Assembly: GCF_026242055.1 (NCBI RefSeq)
Contig: NZ_JAPJDL010000012.1
Location: 1 to 64,000, forward strand
Origin: Lentzea sp. NEAU-D7
GTDB lineage: Bacteria > Actinomycetota > Actinomycetes > Mycobacteriales > Pseudonocardiaceae
Direction: 5' to 3'
DNA length: 64,000 nucleotides
Within the stretch, counting starts at the first letter, position 1, and each line of letters opens with the position of its first letter. The notes beneath the pieces are model-generated. The model was not told the origin of the DNA. It was given only the letters and a program-made list of their open reading frames with translations, and ran no database searches. A program made the translations under genes and the position numbers. This document shows, piece after piece, positions 52,372 through 60,841 of this stretch.

Positions 52372-53051
52372 CTCGGTGGACCGATCTTGTAACCCGAGCC
52401 GCGCACGGTCAGCACGAACACCGGGTCGTCGGCGTTGTGCTCGACCTTGGTGCGGAGTCGGCGGATGTGCACGTCGAGCAGCCGGGTGTCGCCGTAGTAG
52501 TCGTATCCCCAGACGCGCTGGAGCAGCTGCTCCCTGGTCACGATCCGCCCGCCCGCGGCGGCCAGTTCGGCGAGCAGCCGGAATTCCGTGCGGGTCAGGC
52601 GGATCTCCTCGCCGCCGCGCTTGACCACACCCTCGTCCGGCCAGATCTCGAGGTCCTCGACCCGGTGGGAGATGTTCTGCCGAGGCCCGCCGCGGCGCCG
52701 CAGCAGCGCTCGGATGCGGGCGGCCAGCTCGCTGGCGACCAGGGGTTTCGTGACGTAGTCGTCCGCACCGGCCTCCAGACCGGCGATGACGTCGGGTGTG
52801 TCGGTGCGGGCGGTGACGATGATGATCGGCAGATCTCCCTGAGCGCGGAGTCTCCTGCAGACCTGCAGACCGTCCACTCCGGGCAGCATGAGGTCGAGCA
52901 GCACGACGTCGTACGAGTCGCTGTCGAGACGGCTCAGGGCATCCTCGCCGGAGACGGCCTCGTCGACGTCGAACCCCTCGTCGGCGAGAGCGAGCCCGAG
53001 TGCCTGGCGGATGCGCTCGTCGTCATCCACGAGCAGCACGGAGAAATCCAT
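52368..53051 (-). CDS. OmpR-family response regulator
   Basis: 227 residues. The receiver has 'LLVDDDERIRQALGLALADE', Asp at about residue 53 in 'VVLLDLMLPGVDGLQVCRR', 'IIIVTAR' and Lys in 'DDYVTKPL'. The C-terminal winged helix has 'LTRTEFRLLAELAAAGGRIV' 'TREQLLQRVWGYDYYGDTRL' 'LDVHIRRLRTKVE'. A repeated TTGCACAGTGC-containing element occurs 90 bp upstream of this gene and again before the next + strand genes, and is the best candidate for its binding site. Confidence 0.9.
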   Translation of the reverse strand: MDFSVLLVDDDERIRQALGLALADEGFDVDEAVSGEDALSRLDSDSYDVVLLDLMLPGVDGLQVCRRLRAQGDLPIIIVTARTDTPDVIAGLEAGADDYVTKPLVASELAARIRALLRRRGGPRQNISHRVEDLEIWPDEGVVKRGGEEIRLTRTEFRLLAELAAAGGRIVTREQLLQRVWGYDYYGDTRLLDVHIRRLRTKVEHNADDPVFVLTVRGSGYKIGPPR

Positions 53052-53140
53052 GTCCTGCTTTTCCTCACTGGTTTCTGGTGCTGCTTTTATCACGCTGCCA
53101 TGGTGACCGCACGCCGAAGCAGATGTCCTCTTCGGAAGGA

Positions 53141-53162
53141 GTTCGTAAGGTTGCACAGTGCA
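53141..53162 (+). promoter_or_regulatory. Candidate OmpR-type regulator box, copy 1
   Basis: GTTCGTAAGG followed by TTGCACAGTGCA, in the divergent region between the response regulator gene and the zinc-ribbon gene. It shares the run AAGGTTGCACAGTGC with copy 3. Confidence 0.55.
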
Positions 53163-53298
53163 CGCGTCGTGCATGCTTGTCACCGCGGGTGAACGCCCGT
53201 GGTGGGCGCGTGCCTGCGCGCTTCCGGGGAAGGTCGGACGCCGGCCGCCGGAGCGCGGCCGGCGTCCGTCTCGGGTGTGACGAAAGGCCATATCAGTC

Positions 53299-53499
53299 GT
53301 GACGGGCATGCCTACCACCGACGAAGGCATGACAGGCACCGTTCTGGTGTGCGATGGCTGTGGACGCTCCCGCCGCACGAGCGCCACCGGTCTGTTCGCG
53401 TGGGACCTCCTGTGGCTGCAGGCCGGTCAAGCCGGCTGGACGGGGAACGATCGGCCGCTGGGGCCGCACTACTGCACGGTCTGCGCTGGTAACGACTAG
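53299..53499 (+). CDS. Small zinc-ribbon-like protein
   Basis: 66 residues from a GTG. The N-terminal part has 'LVCDGCGRSRRTSATGLFAW' and the C-terminus 'LGPHYCTVCAGND', giving two C-x-x-C-type knuckles expected to bind one zinc. Between them is a Trp-rich segment 'DLLWLQAGQAGWTGNDR'. Similar small proteins are frequent in actinobacteria without known function. It is preceded by regulator-box copy 1 and followed at once by copy 2. Confidence 0.6.
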   Translation: MTGMPTTDEGMTGTVLVCDGCGRSRRTSATGLFAWDLLWLQAGQAGWTGNDRPLGPHYCTVCAGND

Positions 53500-53500
53500 A

Positions 53501-53519
53501 TAACGCTTGCACAGTGCAA
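53501..53519 (+). promoter_or_regulatory. Candidate OmpR-type regulator box, copy 2
   Basis: TAACGCTTGCACAGTGCAA contains the perfect 13-bp palindrome TTGCAC-A-GTGCAA, 79 nt before the DUF4142 gene. Confidence 0.55.
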
Positions 53520-53597
53520 TAATCTTGCCGGTCCGATTAGTCCGTATCCCTCCGTGTCGGTACACACGATCGCCGCTCTAGGCGGAGGGAGATCCAC

Positions 53598-54392
53598 GTG
53601 CTCACACGTCTCGCCCAACTGGTGACGGCGCTCGCGATCGCCTGTTCGCTCGCGGTTCCGCAGGCGTCGGCCCAGCCGGACTTCGGGCCGGAGTACACGC
53701 AGACCCAGTTCGGTCCGATGGGGCCCGCCGGCCGGGACATGCTCGTCAAGGTGCGGCTCGCCGGGTTGTGGGAGGGACCGGCTGGACGGCTGGGCCTGGA
53801 GAAGTCGGCCAACCCCCTCGTCAAGGAGGCGGGCCGGCACCTGATCGACGGCCACACCGAGCTGGACGCCAAGGTCCTCGAACTCGGCCGCACCCTCGGC
53901 GTCCCGCTGCCCACCGAGGCCAGCGCGGACCAGAAGGGCTGGATCGCGGAGATGACCAACGCCCCGGCGGGCAGTGCCGAGTTCGACCGGGTCTTCGCCA
54001 ACCGGCTCCGCGCGGCGCACGGCGGTGTCTACAAGTTCCTCGCGGTCGTGCGCACCGGCACGCGCAACACGCTCATCCGCGACTTCGCCAAGCGCTGCAT
54101 GGAGGTGGTGCTCGACCACATCCAGGTGCTCGAGGCGACCGGCATGGTCGATTTCAACGACACGGAAGCCATCCCGCTCGCCGCGCTCGCCGCCGCACCG
54201 GTCACGCCGTCGGCCGCTCCCACCGTTCCCCAGGCGGCACCCGCCGTGCCCAGGACGCGGGACATCGCCCAGGAGAGCGGAAACAGCGGTTCCGACGCGA
54301 TCCTCGGTGTCCTCGTAATGGCGGCGGTGGTGGGCGGGATCTACCTCTGGACGGGCGGACGTCCCCGCGGTTCGCGCTCGCCGCGGCGATGA
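53598..54392 (+). CDS. Exported DUF4142 protein with C-terminal membrane helix
   Basis: 264 residues from a GTG. A signal peptide (ALAIACSLAVPQASAQ) is followed by a ferritin-like four-helix DUF4142 domain (about 40-185): 'DMLVKVRLAGLWEGPAGRLG', 'VKEAGRHLIDGHTELDAKVL' and 'RDFAKRCMEVVLDHIQVLEA'. A Pro/Ala linker then leads to a membrane helix 'AILGVLVMAAVVGGIYLW' and a basic tail. DUF4142 proteins are often periplasmic or cell-wall stress proteins of unknown activity. Box copy 2 lies upstream. Confidence 0.78.
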   Translation: MLTRLAQLVTALAIACSLAVPQASAQPDFGPEYTQTQFGPMGPAGRDMLVKVRLAGLWEGPAGRLGLEKSANPLVKEAGRHLIDGHTELDAKVLELGRTLGVPLPTEASADQKGWIAEMTNAPAGSAEFDRVFANRLRAAHGGVYKFLAVVRTGTRNTLIRDFAKRCMEVVLDHIQVLEATGMVDFNDTEAIPLAALAAAPVTPSAAPTVPQAAPAVPRTRDIAQESGNSGSDAILGVLVMAAVVGGIYLWTGGRPRGSRSPRR

Positions 54393-54408
54393 GGTCCGCA
54401 CCGCAAGG

Positions 54409-54430
54409 GCTTCGCAAGGTTGCACAGTGC
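54409..54430 (+). promoter_or_regulatory. Candidate OmpR-type regulator box, copy 3
   Basis: GCTTCGCAAGG followed by TTGCACAGTGC, 17 nt after the DUF4142 stop and 314 nt before the antiporter start. It is the closest match to copy 1. The rest of 54393-54743 is the antiporter leader. Confidence 0.5.
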
Positions 54431-54666
54431 GGGTTTCCGGCAGACTGTCGGAGCGGACGCCGACCGGTCGGGGCGGGCGTCCGCGCCGAACCGCCAGGGG
54501 ATCGGGGTGCCGGCCGCCGGAGGAAACGACGGCCGGCACCCGCCCTCGCGAGGTGAAGAACGTCAGATTCGCTCACTTGCCGCAGTCGTCACGGACCTGC
54601 CTTGGTGAGCGGGTCGTCGAGGCCGCCGGTTTGCTTTGCCTGACCGTTTGCGGCATCTTTGCGCGC

Positions 54667-54690
54667 GGTGCGCCGGGAAGTCTGGTCGGC
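54667..54690 (+). ncRNA. Candidate cis-acting leader RNA element, copy A (antiporter gene)
   Basis: The core GCCGGGAAGTCTGGTCGGC preceded by GGTGC lies 53 nt before the CPA-family antiporter ATG. It can fold as a GCCG/CGGC stem with an 11-nt loop. The same core occurs in the leaders of nhaA and an FAD oxidoreductase gene, always in the sense direction. The upstream hairpin seen in copies B and C is weak here. Confidence 0.6.
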
Positions 54691-54743
54691 AACGCTCGCC
54701 GCGAACTCGTGGTGGGCCTGGTCGACGTGGGCGGAGTCCGTTG

Positions 54744-55946
54744 ATGGCACTGGTTCTGGCGTTCGGTGCGGTACTGCTGATCAGCGTCTCGCTGTCCGGC
54801 CTCGCCGCCCGCACGATCCTGTCGACCGCACTCATGTTCCTGGTCGCCGGTGCCCTGATCGGCCAGGGTGGCCTCGGCCTGGTCGACATCCCGTCCAACA
54901 GCGGCTTCGTGACGGTCCTCGCCGACCTCGCGCTGTTCACCGTCCTGTTCACCGACGGCCAGCGGGCAGGCTTGCCGGACCTGAAGCAGGGATGGAGGCT
55001 CTCGGGCAGGGCACTCGGCCTGGCGATGCCGCTCACCATGATCGGCATCGCGGTGCCGGCGCACTTCCTGACCGGTTTGGACTGGACGACCTCGTTCCTG
55101 ATCGGCGCGATCCTCTCGCCGACGGACCCGGTGTTCGCGTCCGCGATCGTCGGCCGCACCGACGTACCCGCGCGGCTGCGGCGCCTGCTCAACGTCGAGT
55201 CGGGGCTCAACGACGGTCTCGCCCTGCCGTTCGTGCTCATCTTCCTCGCCACGGCGGCGAACAAGGACACCGACTTCGCCACGATCGGCATCGAGCTCGC
55301 GGCGGGACTCGCCCTGGGCATCGTGATTCCCGCCGCCGTCGTGCTGTCGTGGCGGCTGAAGATCTTCACCGCCGAACCGCGGCTGCAGGCACTCGGTCCG
55401 CTGGCGATCGCGATCATGCTGTACGCGGCCTGTCACCTGACGCACGCCAACCCCTACCTGGCCGCGTTCGCGGCGGGCTCGACCATTGCGACCCTGGACC
55501 GCGTCGCCGCGGAGCACTTCGAGCACTTCGGCGACCTGCTGTCCGAGATCACGAAGTTCGCCGCACTGCTGGTCTTCGGAGCGCTGATCACGCCGGAACG
55601 CCTCTCGCACCTGACCGCGGGAGACTGGGCCGTCGCGGTCATCGCGATCCTGCTCGTGCGGCCGGCGGCGATGATGTTGTCGCTCCTGCGCACACCGCTG
55701 CCCGCACGCGAACGTTCCGCCGCGGCGTGGTTCGGCCCGAAGGGCTTCGCGTCGGTTGTTTACGGTCTGCTGGTCCTGCAGGCCGGAATCCCGGCCGGGG
55801 AGCACGTCTTCGACCTCGTGGCCATCACCATCGCGCTGTCGATCGTGCTGCACTCCTCGACCGACGTGCCCGTGGCCAAGGCGCTGAGTTTCGAGCCCCC
55901 GGACGGGTTGCCCACAGGTCAGCCCGAGGAACGCAGGCAGGAATGA
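54744..55946 (+). CDS. Monovalent cation:proton antiporter (CPA1/CPA2 family)
   Basis: 400 residues with about twelve membrane helices. Family landmarks: 'MFLVAGALIGQGGLGLVDIP', 'LALFTVLFTDGQ', the substrate-site region 'GAILSPTDPVFASAIVG', 'LNVESGLNDGLALPFVL' and 'AWFGPKGFASVVYGLLVLQA'. The 'SPTDP' and 'ESGLNDG' motifs carry the two Asp residues typical of Na+(K+)/H+ exchangers. It has a conserved leader element in common with nhaA, with which it is convergent (35 nt between stops), so the two probably answer the same ion or pH signal. Confidence 0.85.
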   Translation: MALVLAFGAVLLISVSLSGLAARTILSTALMFLVAGALIGQGGLGLVDIPSNSGFVTVLADLALFTVLFTDGQRAGLPDLKQGWRLSGRALGLAMPLTMIGIAVPAHFLTGLDWTTSFLIGAILSPTDPVFASAIVGRTDVPARLRRLLNVESGLNDGLALPFVLIFLATAANKDTDFATIGIELAAGLALGIVIPAAVVLSWRLKIFTAEPRLQALGPLAIAIMLYAACHLTHANPYLAAFAAGSTIATLDRVAAEHFEHFGDLLSEITKFAALLVFGALITPERLSHLTAGDWAVAVIAILLVRPAAMMLSLLRTPLPARERSAAAWFGPKGFASVVYGLLVLQAGIPAGEHVFDLVAITIALSIVLHSSTDVPVAKALSFEPPDGLPTGQPEERRQE

Positions 55947-55958
55947 CGGGATCTCTCC

Positions 55959-55986
55959 GCTGACCGGCTTCGCGGTTCCCGTCAGC
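55959..55986. terminator. Possible bidirectional terminator between the two antiporter genes
   Basis: GCTGAC and GTCAGC arms (6 bp) enclose a GC-rich loop between the convergent antiporter and nhaA stops. The stem overlaps the nhaA stop codon. It is short, so this is moderate evidence. Confidence 0.4.
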
Positions 55987-57289
55987 CGCCCGCTGTCCGG
56001 TTGCTGTCCGCCTCCGCCTGGTGCACGTCGGGGATCCCGTCGTTGTCCGCGTCGCGGTTCTCCTCCTCGTAGATGCGCCGGTAGATCCGGTTGCGCACAC
56101 GGAGGATCACCGTCGCGATCAGGGCGGAGAGCACCGAGCCCAGCAGGACGGCGACCTTGGCGTTGCTGTAGTCGCTGCTGCCTTCGCCGAAGGAGAGCTC
56201 GCTGACCAGCAGTGAGACGGTGAACCCGATGCCGGCGAGGACGGACAGGCCGACCGCGTCGATCCACGCCAGGTCGTCGTCCAGTTCCGCCTTGGTGAAC
56301 CGCGCGACGAGGTAGGTCGCGGCGGTGATGCCGATCGGTTTGCCCACCAGCAGGCCGAGCACGATGCCGAGGGTGACGTTGTCGGTGAGCGAGCTGACGA
56401 AGCCGCTCACACCACCGATGGACACGCCGGCCGCGAAGAAGGCGAACACGGGGACGGCGACGCCGGTGGAGATCGGCTGCCAGCGGTACTGGAAGATCTC
56501 GGCGAGTCCGGGGCCCTCGCCGCAGCGGCGGATCACCGGCACGGCGAAGCCGAGCAGGACCCCTGCCACAGTCGCGTGCACCCCCGAGGCGTGCATCAGT
56601 GCCCACGTGGCCACGGCCAGGGGGATGAGCAGCCACCACGACCGGACCCGGCGTTGCACGAGAACGGTGAACAGCGTCAGCGGTACGAACATCAACGCCA
56701 GCGGCAGCCACGACAGGTGATCGGTGTAGAAGAGCGCGATGATCACGATCGCGATCAGGTCGTCCACGACCGCGAGCGTGAGCAGGAACGTGCGCAAGGC
56801 CGAGGGCAGACAGCGGCCGATCACCGCGAGGACCGCGAGTGCGAACGCGATGTCCGTCGCGGTCGGGATCGCCCATCCCGCCAGTGCGGGACCACCGCCG
56901 AGGTTGATCCCCGCGTAGATCAGCGCGGGGACCGCGACGCCGCCGAACGCCGCCGCGACCGGCACCGCGGCGCGCCTGGGGTCCCTCAGGTCACCGGCGA
57001 CGAACTCTCGTTTGAGCTCCAGGCCGGCGACGAAGAAGAAGATCACGAGCAGACCGTCGGACGCCCACTCGGCCAGGCTGAGCCGCAGGTGCAGCGACTC
57101 GGGACCGAACTCCACCGACCTCAGGGTCTCGTAGATCGATGCCCACGGTGAGTTGGCCCAGATCAGGCCGACGCAGGCCGCGGCCAGCATGATGACACCG
57201 CCGACCGTCTCCAGGCGGAGCAGATCGGCGATGCGCCTGGCCTCGGGCCAGGAACCGCGGCTGAACAACCGGGTCGTCGCGTGGGTCAA
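55982..57289 (-). CDS. nhaA: Na+/H+ antiporter NhaA with calcium-loop-like tail
   Basis: 435 residues from a TTG 8 nt after CCGGAG. NhaA landmarks: '[20 protein letters not shown]', '[20 protein letters not shown]' (with the Thr and the Asp of TM IV), '[20 protein letters not shown]' (the Asp-Asp pair of TM V that binds Na+) and '[18 protein letters not shown]'. Length is slightly above the usual 390-430 owing to a cytosolic tail containing DADNDGIPD, a D-x-D-x-D-G-x-x-D calcium-loop pattern. It exchanges protons for Na+ or Li+ at the membrane. Leader element copy B precedes it. Confidence 0.93.
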   Translation of the reverse strand: MTHATTRLFSRGSWPEARRIADLLRLETVGGVIMLAAACVGLIWANSPWASIYETLRSVEFGPESLHLRLSLAEWASDGLLVIFFFVAGLELKREFVAGDLRDPRRAAVPVAAAFGGVAVPALIYAGINLGGGPALAGWAIPTATDIAFALAVLAVIGRCLPSALRTFLLTLAVVDDLIAIVIIALFYTDHLSWLPLALMFVPLTLFTVLVQRRVRSWWLLIPLAVATWALMHASGVHATVAGVLLGFAVPVIRRCGEGPGLAEIFQYRWQPISTGVAVPVFAFFAAGVSIGGVSGFVSSLTDNVTLGIVLGLLVGKPIGITAATYLVARFTKAELDDDLAWIDAVGLSVLAGIGFTVSLLVSELSFGEGSSDYSNAKVAVLLGSVLSALIATVILRVRNRIYRRIYEEENRDADNDGIPDVHQAEADSNRTAGG

Positions 57290-57318
57290 GGCTCACTCCG
57301 GGTGTCGTCGGCCGCAAC

Positions 57319-57360
57319 GCCGACCAGACTTCCCGGCACACCATGCCGTTGGCGACGGCA
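57319..57360 (-). ncRNA. Candidate cis-acting leader RNA element, copy B (nhaA)
   Basis: In the nhaA sense direction: a hairpin TGCCGT-CGCCA-ACGGCA (57360-57344), 1 nt, then GGTGT and the core GCCGGGAAGTCTGGTCGGC (to 57319), 29 nt before the TTG start. CCGGG of the core could also pair with CCCGG just before the nhaA ribosome binding site, which would mask it. A 26-nt stretch (57317-57342) is identical to copy C. Confidence 0.65.
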
Positions 57361-57529
57361 ACCATCCGACCGTACCTCACGAACGGCCGTGGCGCGCTGT
57401 TGAAGTGATCTTGTCCGTGTGCGTTGTGGACGATCGGCTCAAGCTCCGAGCATCTCCAGGGGGCAGACCTGAGGTGAGCGCTTGTGACCAGCTCGGCCGG
57501 CTCCGGTCCGACGTCACCGATCGGCAGCG

Positions 57530-58537
57530 TCACACCGGCCGGGCGGCGAACGCTTCGGCCACCTCGCTCTCTCGAAGCACGGTGCTCTGACGCCGCGCAC
57601 GCCGGACAAGCGGACGCATCTGTTCCTCCCACCACGCCAACGCCTCCGCCGTGTGCGGGAAGATGTCGAGCGCGTCCCCCAGCAGCTCGGCACCGGCGAT
57701 CGAGAGCGACACACCGTGCTCGCAGTAGCGCCTGGAACACCACGCGGCGTCACCGACGAGAACGACCTGCTTCGAAGCCCACCGCCTCAGGTGCGACTGG
57801 AAGCCCTTGCGCCGGCTCAGCCGGACTTCGTCCACTTGCGACAACAGGGACGACGGCAGCCCCGGCACGTCGCCGAACACGTCGTCCAGAGCCAGGCCGA
57901 CGTCACCACGCCACGCGAACAGGGCGGCGGACTGCCCGTCGTGCAGCGGGTGAACGCGGATCGAGCGTCGCGGGAGGTCCATCCGCACCGCGTCCCGGGA
58001 AGAGCCCTGCAGCCGGCCTGACACGACGCTGAAGCCCTGACCGCGCCACTTCTGGTCCCCGTACACCGCGCCTCGGACCGCGGAGTCCGTGCCATCCGCA
58101 CCCACGACCAGGTCGAACCAGTCGGCGTCGCCGCCGGTGAACTCGACCGTGACGCCGCAGTCGTCCTCGACCAGCCGCAGCACCTCGGCACGCCGCAGCA
58201 CGTCGCCGACCGCCTCCCGGAGAACTGACACGACATCACCGTGACGCAGCACGGGGACACGGCTCGACGGCTTGGGGGACAGGGCGAACGGAACGCCGGT
58301 GCGGTCGATGACCACGGTCCCGCACCGGGGCTGGCTGCGCTCGGTGAGTGCGCCCAGCACGCCAAGCCTGCCGGCGGCGTCCCAGCCGGCGCCGCGCAAG
58401 GCGCAGGGGAAGCCGTCGTCGGCGAACCTGGAGGCGCGTTCGACCAGGACGATCTCCCAGTCGCTGCGGAGCAGCCGCAACGCGGTGGTGAGCCCGGCGA
58501 CACCCGCGCCTACGACAAGAGCTCTTCTGGTGGGCAT
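57530..58537 (-). CDS. FAD-dependent oxidoreductase (PHBH/UbiH-like fold)
   Basis: 335 residues from an ATG after GGGAAGGAA. The FAD-binding motif is 'ALVVGAGVAGLTTALRLLRS' (6-25), the second 'FDLVVGADGTDSAVRG' (the D-G motif) and the third 'VVLVGDAAWCSRRY' (G-D motif), as in group A flavoprotein monooxygenases, though the protein is shorter than the usual 370-400. Substrate is unknown. A leader element identical to that of nhaA lies 31 nt upstream, which is unexpected for this class and implies shared control. Confidence 0.8.
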   Translation of the reverse strand: MPTRRALVVGAGVAGLTTALRLLRSDWEIVLVERASRFADDGFPCALRGAGWDAAGRLGVLGALTERSQPRCGTVVIDRTGVPFALSPKPSSRVPVLRHGDVVSVLREAVGDVLRRAEVLRLVEDDCGVTVEFTGGDADWFDLVVGADGTDSAVRGAVYGDQKWRGQGFSVVSGRLQGSSRDAVRMDLPRRSIRVHPLHDGQSAALFAWRGDVGLALDDVFGDVPGLPSSLLSQVDEVRLSRRKGFQSHLRRWASKQVVLVGDAAWCSRRYCEHGVSLSIAGAELLGDALDIFPHTAEALAWWEEQMRPLVRRARRQSTVLRESEVAEAFAARPV

Positions 58538-58568
58538 GACCGTTCCTTCCCAACGGGGGACATGTCAC

Positions 58569-58618
58569 GCCGACCAGACTTCCCGGCACACCTGCGCTCA
58601 GATTAGGTCATGCGAGCG
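58569..58618 (-). ncRNA. Candidate cis-acting leader RNA element, copy C (FAD oxidoreductase)
   Basis: In the sense direction: a hairpin with arms CGCTC (58618-58614) and GAGCG (58599-58595), then AG and GGTGT plus the core GCCGGGAAGTCTGGTCGGC (to 58569), 31 nt before the ATG. It has the same order of hairpin then core as copy B. Confidence 0.62.
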
Positions 58619-58768
58619 GTTCGCAAAAGCCGCTGAGCGAACGCTCTGTTCGCGAGCAGGCCGCGCGGGGTGGCGGCGTGCTGATGCTCGCCTTCGCCGT
58701 GGACCGGACCGAGGTGGTCCTCGTCGAGCTGGCCAGTTCCGTGACGGTGAACAGGCGCTGGTGAAGGC

Positions 58769-59691
58769 TCAGGTCGTCGAGATGGTCGAGTCCAGCAACA
58801 GCTCCTCCCGCACACTGCGCACTTCGACCGGCTGGGAGAGGAACGACGCGGACAGTCCGAGCGTGGTCGCGGTGAGCAGCACCCGCTGCATCGCCTGGCC
58901 GGCCTGGAGCTCACCTAGCGGACAGTCGTAGTGCGAGCAGACGACGAGCACCAGCGGGTTCGACTCGTAGTCCTTCCCCGGCAGACGGTCGTGGCCGAAG
59001 TCGCGGAACGCCCACTCGTCCTGCGCCTGCGGGCGGAACCCCGCGGAGGCGGGCGGCACGCCGTCGCCGGCACCCGGCGGTGCCCGGCCTGGGCGCCGGG
59101 GTCGTCGAGCTGGATCTGATGGGCGCGCCGCACGAGGTACTTCATCCGGGCGACGTCCTCACGGGTGGTGAAGACGTGCAGCCACGCGCGTTCCAGTTCG
59201 GCGGCCCGCACCAGCGCATGTCGCCGTCGTCCGTCCACTCCGGACTCGAAGAACGGGCGGCGGTTGGTTCGGCGGACGGGGACGGCGCGCAGCAGGGCGC
59301 GGTGCTCGTCGTCCGGTCTCAGCACGCCACCTCTGCGGACAGCGGCGAGCGCGCCAGGTACGGCGTTGCCCGGCAGGAGGGTGACCAATGGGCGCACCCC
59401 GAGCCCGTGCAGGGCGACGCGGAGGTTGAACAGCGCCGCGCCGCAGGACAGTCGCAGTTCACGTGCGTCGGGATCGGTCGCGCTGAGGCTGCGTTCCACG
59501 TCCGCGTGCAGTTCGATGCGGTCGGGCAGCAGCCGGAACCGCCAAGGCTGGCTGTTGTGCACCGACGGCGCGAACGATGCGGGCTCGAGAACGGTCCGCA
59601 CGTGGTCAGGAGCCAGCCCCAGCGCCTGGCGTTGCTGCCGACGACTGCGGCGAGGTGCGGTGCACGACTGGTTCGGGAGAGAACCTGGCAA
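58769..59691 (-). pseudogene. Frameshifted Acg-type nitroreductase
   Basis: The first part encodes 'VRTVLEPASFAPSVHNSQPW' and continues through 'ELRLSCGAALFNLRVALHGL' to 'QIQLDDPGAQAG'. The sequence then continues in another frame, 'VPPASAGFRPQAQDEWAFRD' 'FGHD', to 'LLTATTLGLSASFLSQPVEV' and stops early. Both halves match Acg-family FMN nitroreductases. The shift lies near 59050-59110 and the usual C-terminal 'PQMLLRFG' is absent. Unless a sequencing error is responsible, the gene is broken. Confidence 0.65.
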
Positions 59692-59750
59692 GAAGCCTGC
59701 TCGGTGGATTGCGTCTCGGGCCGCCGTAGCGCCGGCTCATCTCCTCCACC

Positions 59751-59999
59751 TCACTCGTCGCGCCGGGCGGGCGTCGCGGTGACGCCCTCGACGTCGTTCG
59801 CGGCGGCGTCGGCCAGCGCACGGGACGCGGCGAGCTCGTCGCCGATCTCCGGGACGTCGCGGTCCGCCGGGTTGAGCCGTGCCGTTCCGACTCCGACCAG
59901 GCGGGTCGGGTCCAGCGTGTGCAGGCGAGCCTCGGCCCTGGTCCGGCCCTCGTGCTCGTCGATCAGGAGCTCGACGCTCCACTTCTTGGCGGTGCTCAT
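59751..59999 (-). CDS. DUF1876 (dsRBD-like) small protein
   Basis: 82 residues from an ATG after GAGGAGG. It has the family core '[20 protein letters not shown]' and '[20 protein letters not shown]' '[13 protein letters not shown]'. DUF1876 proteins adopt a small alpha/beta fold likened to double-stranded RNA binding domains and are commonly found among stress or dormancy genes of actinobacteria. Activity is unknown. It is divergent from the nitroreductase gene at 60124, with a possible shared operator between. Confidence 0.8.
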   Translation of the reverse strand: MSTAKKWSVELLIDEHEGRTRAEARLHTLDPTRLVGVGTARLNPADRDVPEIGDELAASRALADAAANDVEGVTATPARRDE

Positions 60000-60051
60000 G
60001 AAACCTCCTCGTCCGGGGTTCCAGGTTCCGACACCGCGCGTGGCCGGCGCA

Positions 60052-60065
60052 GAGTCCAAGGGCCC
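60052..60065. promoter_or_regulatory. DosR/DevR-like box between divergent stress genes
   Basis: GAGTCCAAGGGCCC fits the imperfect palindrome GGG-N-C-N4-G-N-CCC (on the other strand GGGCCCTTGGACTC). It lies between the DUF1876 and nitroreductase genes, 52 and 58 nt from their starts. Confidence 0.4.
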
Positions 60066-60123
60066 GTGCCGGGCGAGCCGGTGCGCCCTGTCGACGAGCC
60101 GGCTGCGGGCGGATCGTCGAGAC

Positions 60124-60816
60124 ATGCGGTGGAACCCGGGAGAGGCAGCGGCGATCGTCGAAGCCGCGCGGAAAGCGCCGGTGTACAGCGCGGGCAGGCC
60201 GTGGGTGCTGGAGCTGCACGACCGGTCGGTCTACCTGTACGAGGTGGCGCACAGGTCGTTGCGCGACCCGCTGGGGATGGACCGGCTGCTCACGTGCGGT
60301 GCTGCCTTGCAGCACGTCGTGCTCGCGATCAGGGCCTGCGGCTGGCACGCCGAGGTCGTGTTCCCCGCCGACCACGCGAACCCGGACCTGATCGCGGTCG
60401 TCGAGGCCGACCGGCGGCAGCCCCCGGCGGAGGAAGAACTCGCGCAGCACCGGGCGATCCTGCTGGCCGACGGCGTCGGCGACGGTGACGCGCGCGACCT
60501 GGTGACGGCCAGCCATTGGGCAGGCACCGAACTGCATCGCGTCGCCGACGACACGCTGGTCGTCGTCACGGTGGGAGACGGGCGCCCGGACCACGTGCGG
60601 GGCGGGGCCGCGCTGCAGGCAGCGGTGCTGGCGGCGCGTTCGGCCGGTACTCGGGTGCGGCCCGTCGTCCACCTCGTGCACCGTCAGGAGTGGCGGGCCG
60701 GCCTGATCGAGCGGCACGAGCTCGCGGGCTTCCCGCAGGCCTTGCTGCTCGTGGGCGCCACGGGCCCGCACGGGGCGGGACCAACGACCGCGTCCTCGGG
60801 CGCGATGCGTTCCTAG
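60124..60816 (+). CDS. Acg-type nitroreductase-fold protein (short form)
   Basis: 230 residues from the ATG of '[20 protein letters not shown]'. The FMN-contacting start '[20 protein letters not shown]', the '[20 protein letters not shown]' helix and '[20 protein letters not shown]' place it in the Acg-like nitroreductase superfamily. It is shorter than typical Acg proteins (about 320), and the classical 'SVHNTQPW' motif is altered to 'YSAGRPW', so flavin binding should be tested. Linked genes are CBS, Usp and DUF1918, a DosR-regulon-like set. Confidence 0.72.
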   Translation: MRWNPGEAAAIVEAARKAPVYSAGRPWVLELHDRSVYLYEVAHRSLRDPLGMDRLLTCGAALQHVVLAIRACGWHAEVVFPADHANPDLIAVVEADRRQPPAEEELAQHRAILLADGVGDGDARDLVTASHWAGTELHRVADDTLVVVTVGDGRPDHVRGGAALQAAVLAARSAGTRVRPVVHLVHRQEWRAGLIERHELAGFPQALLLVGATGPHGAGPTTASSGAMRS

Positions 60817-60841
60817 CGCCGGAAGCGGAAGGGAGTACGCC

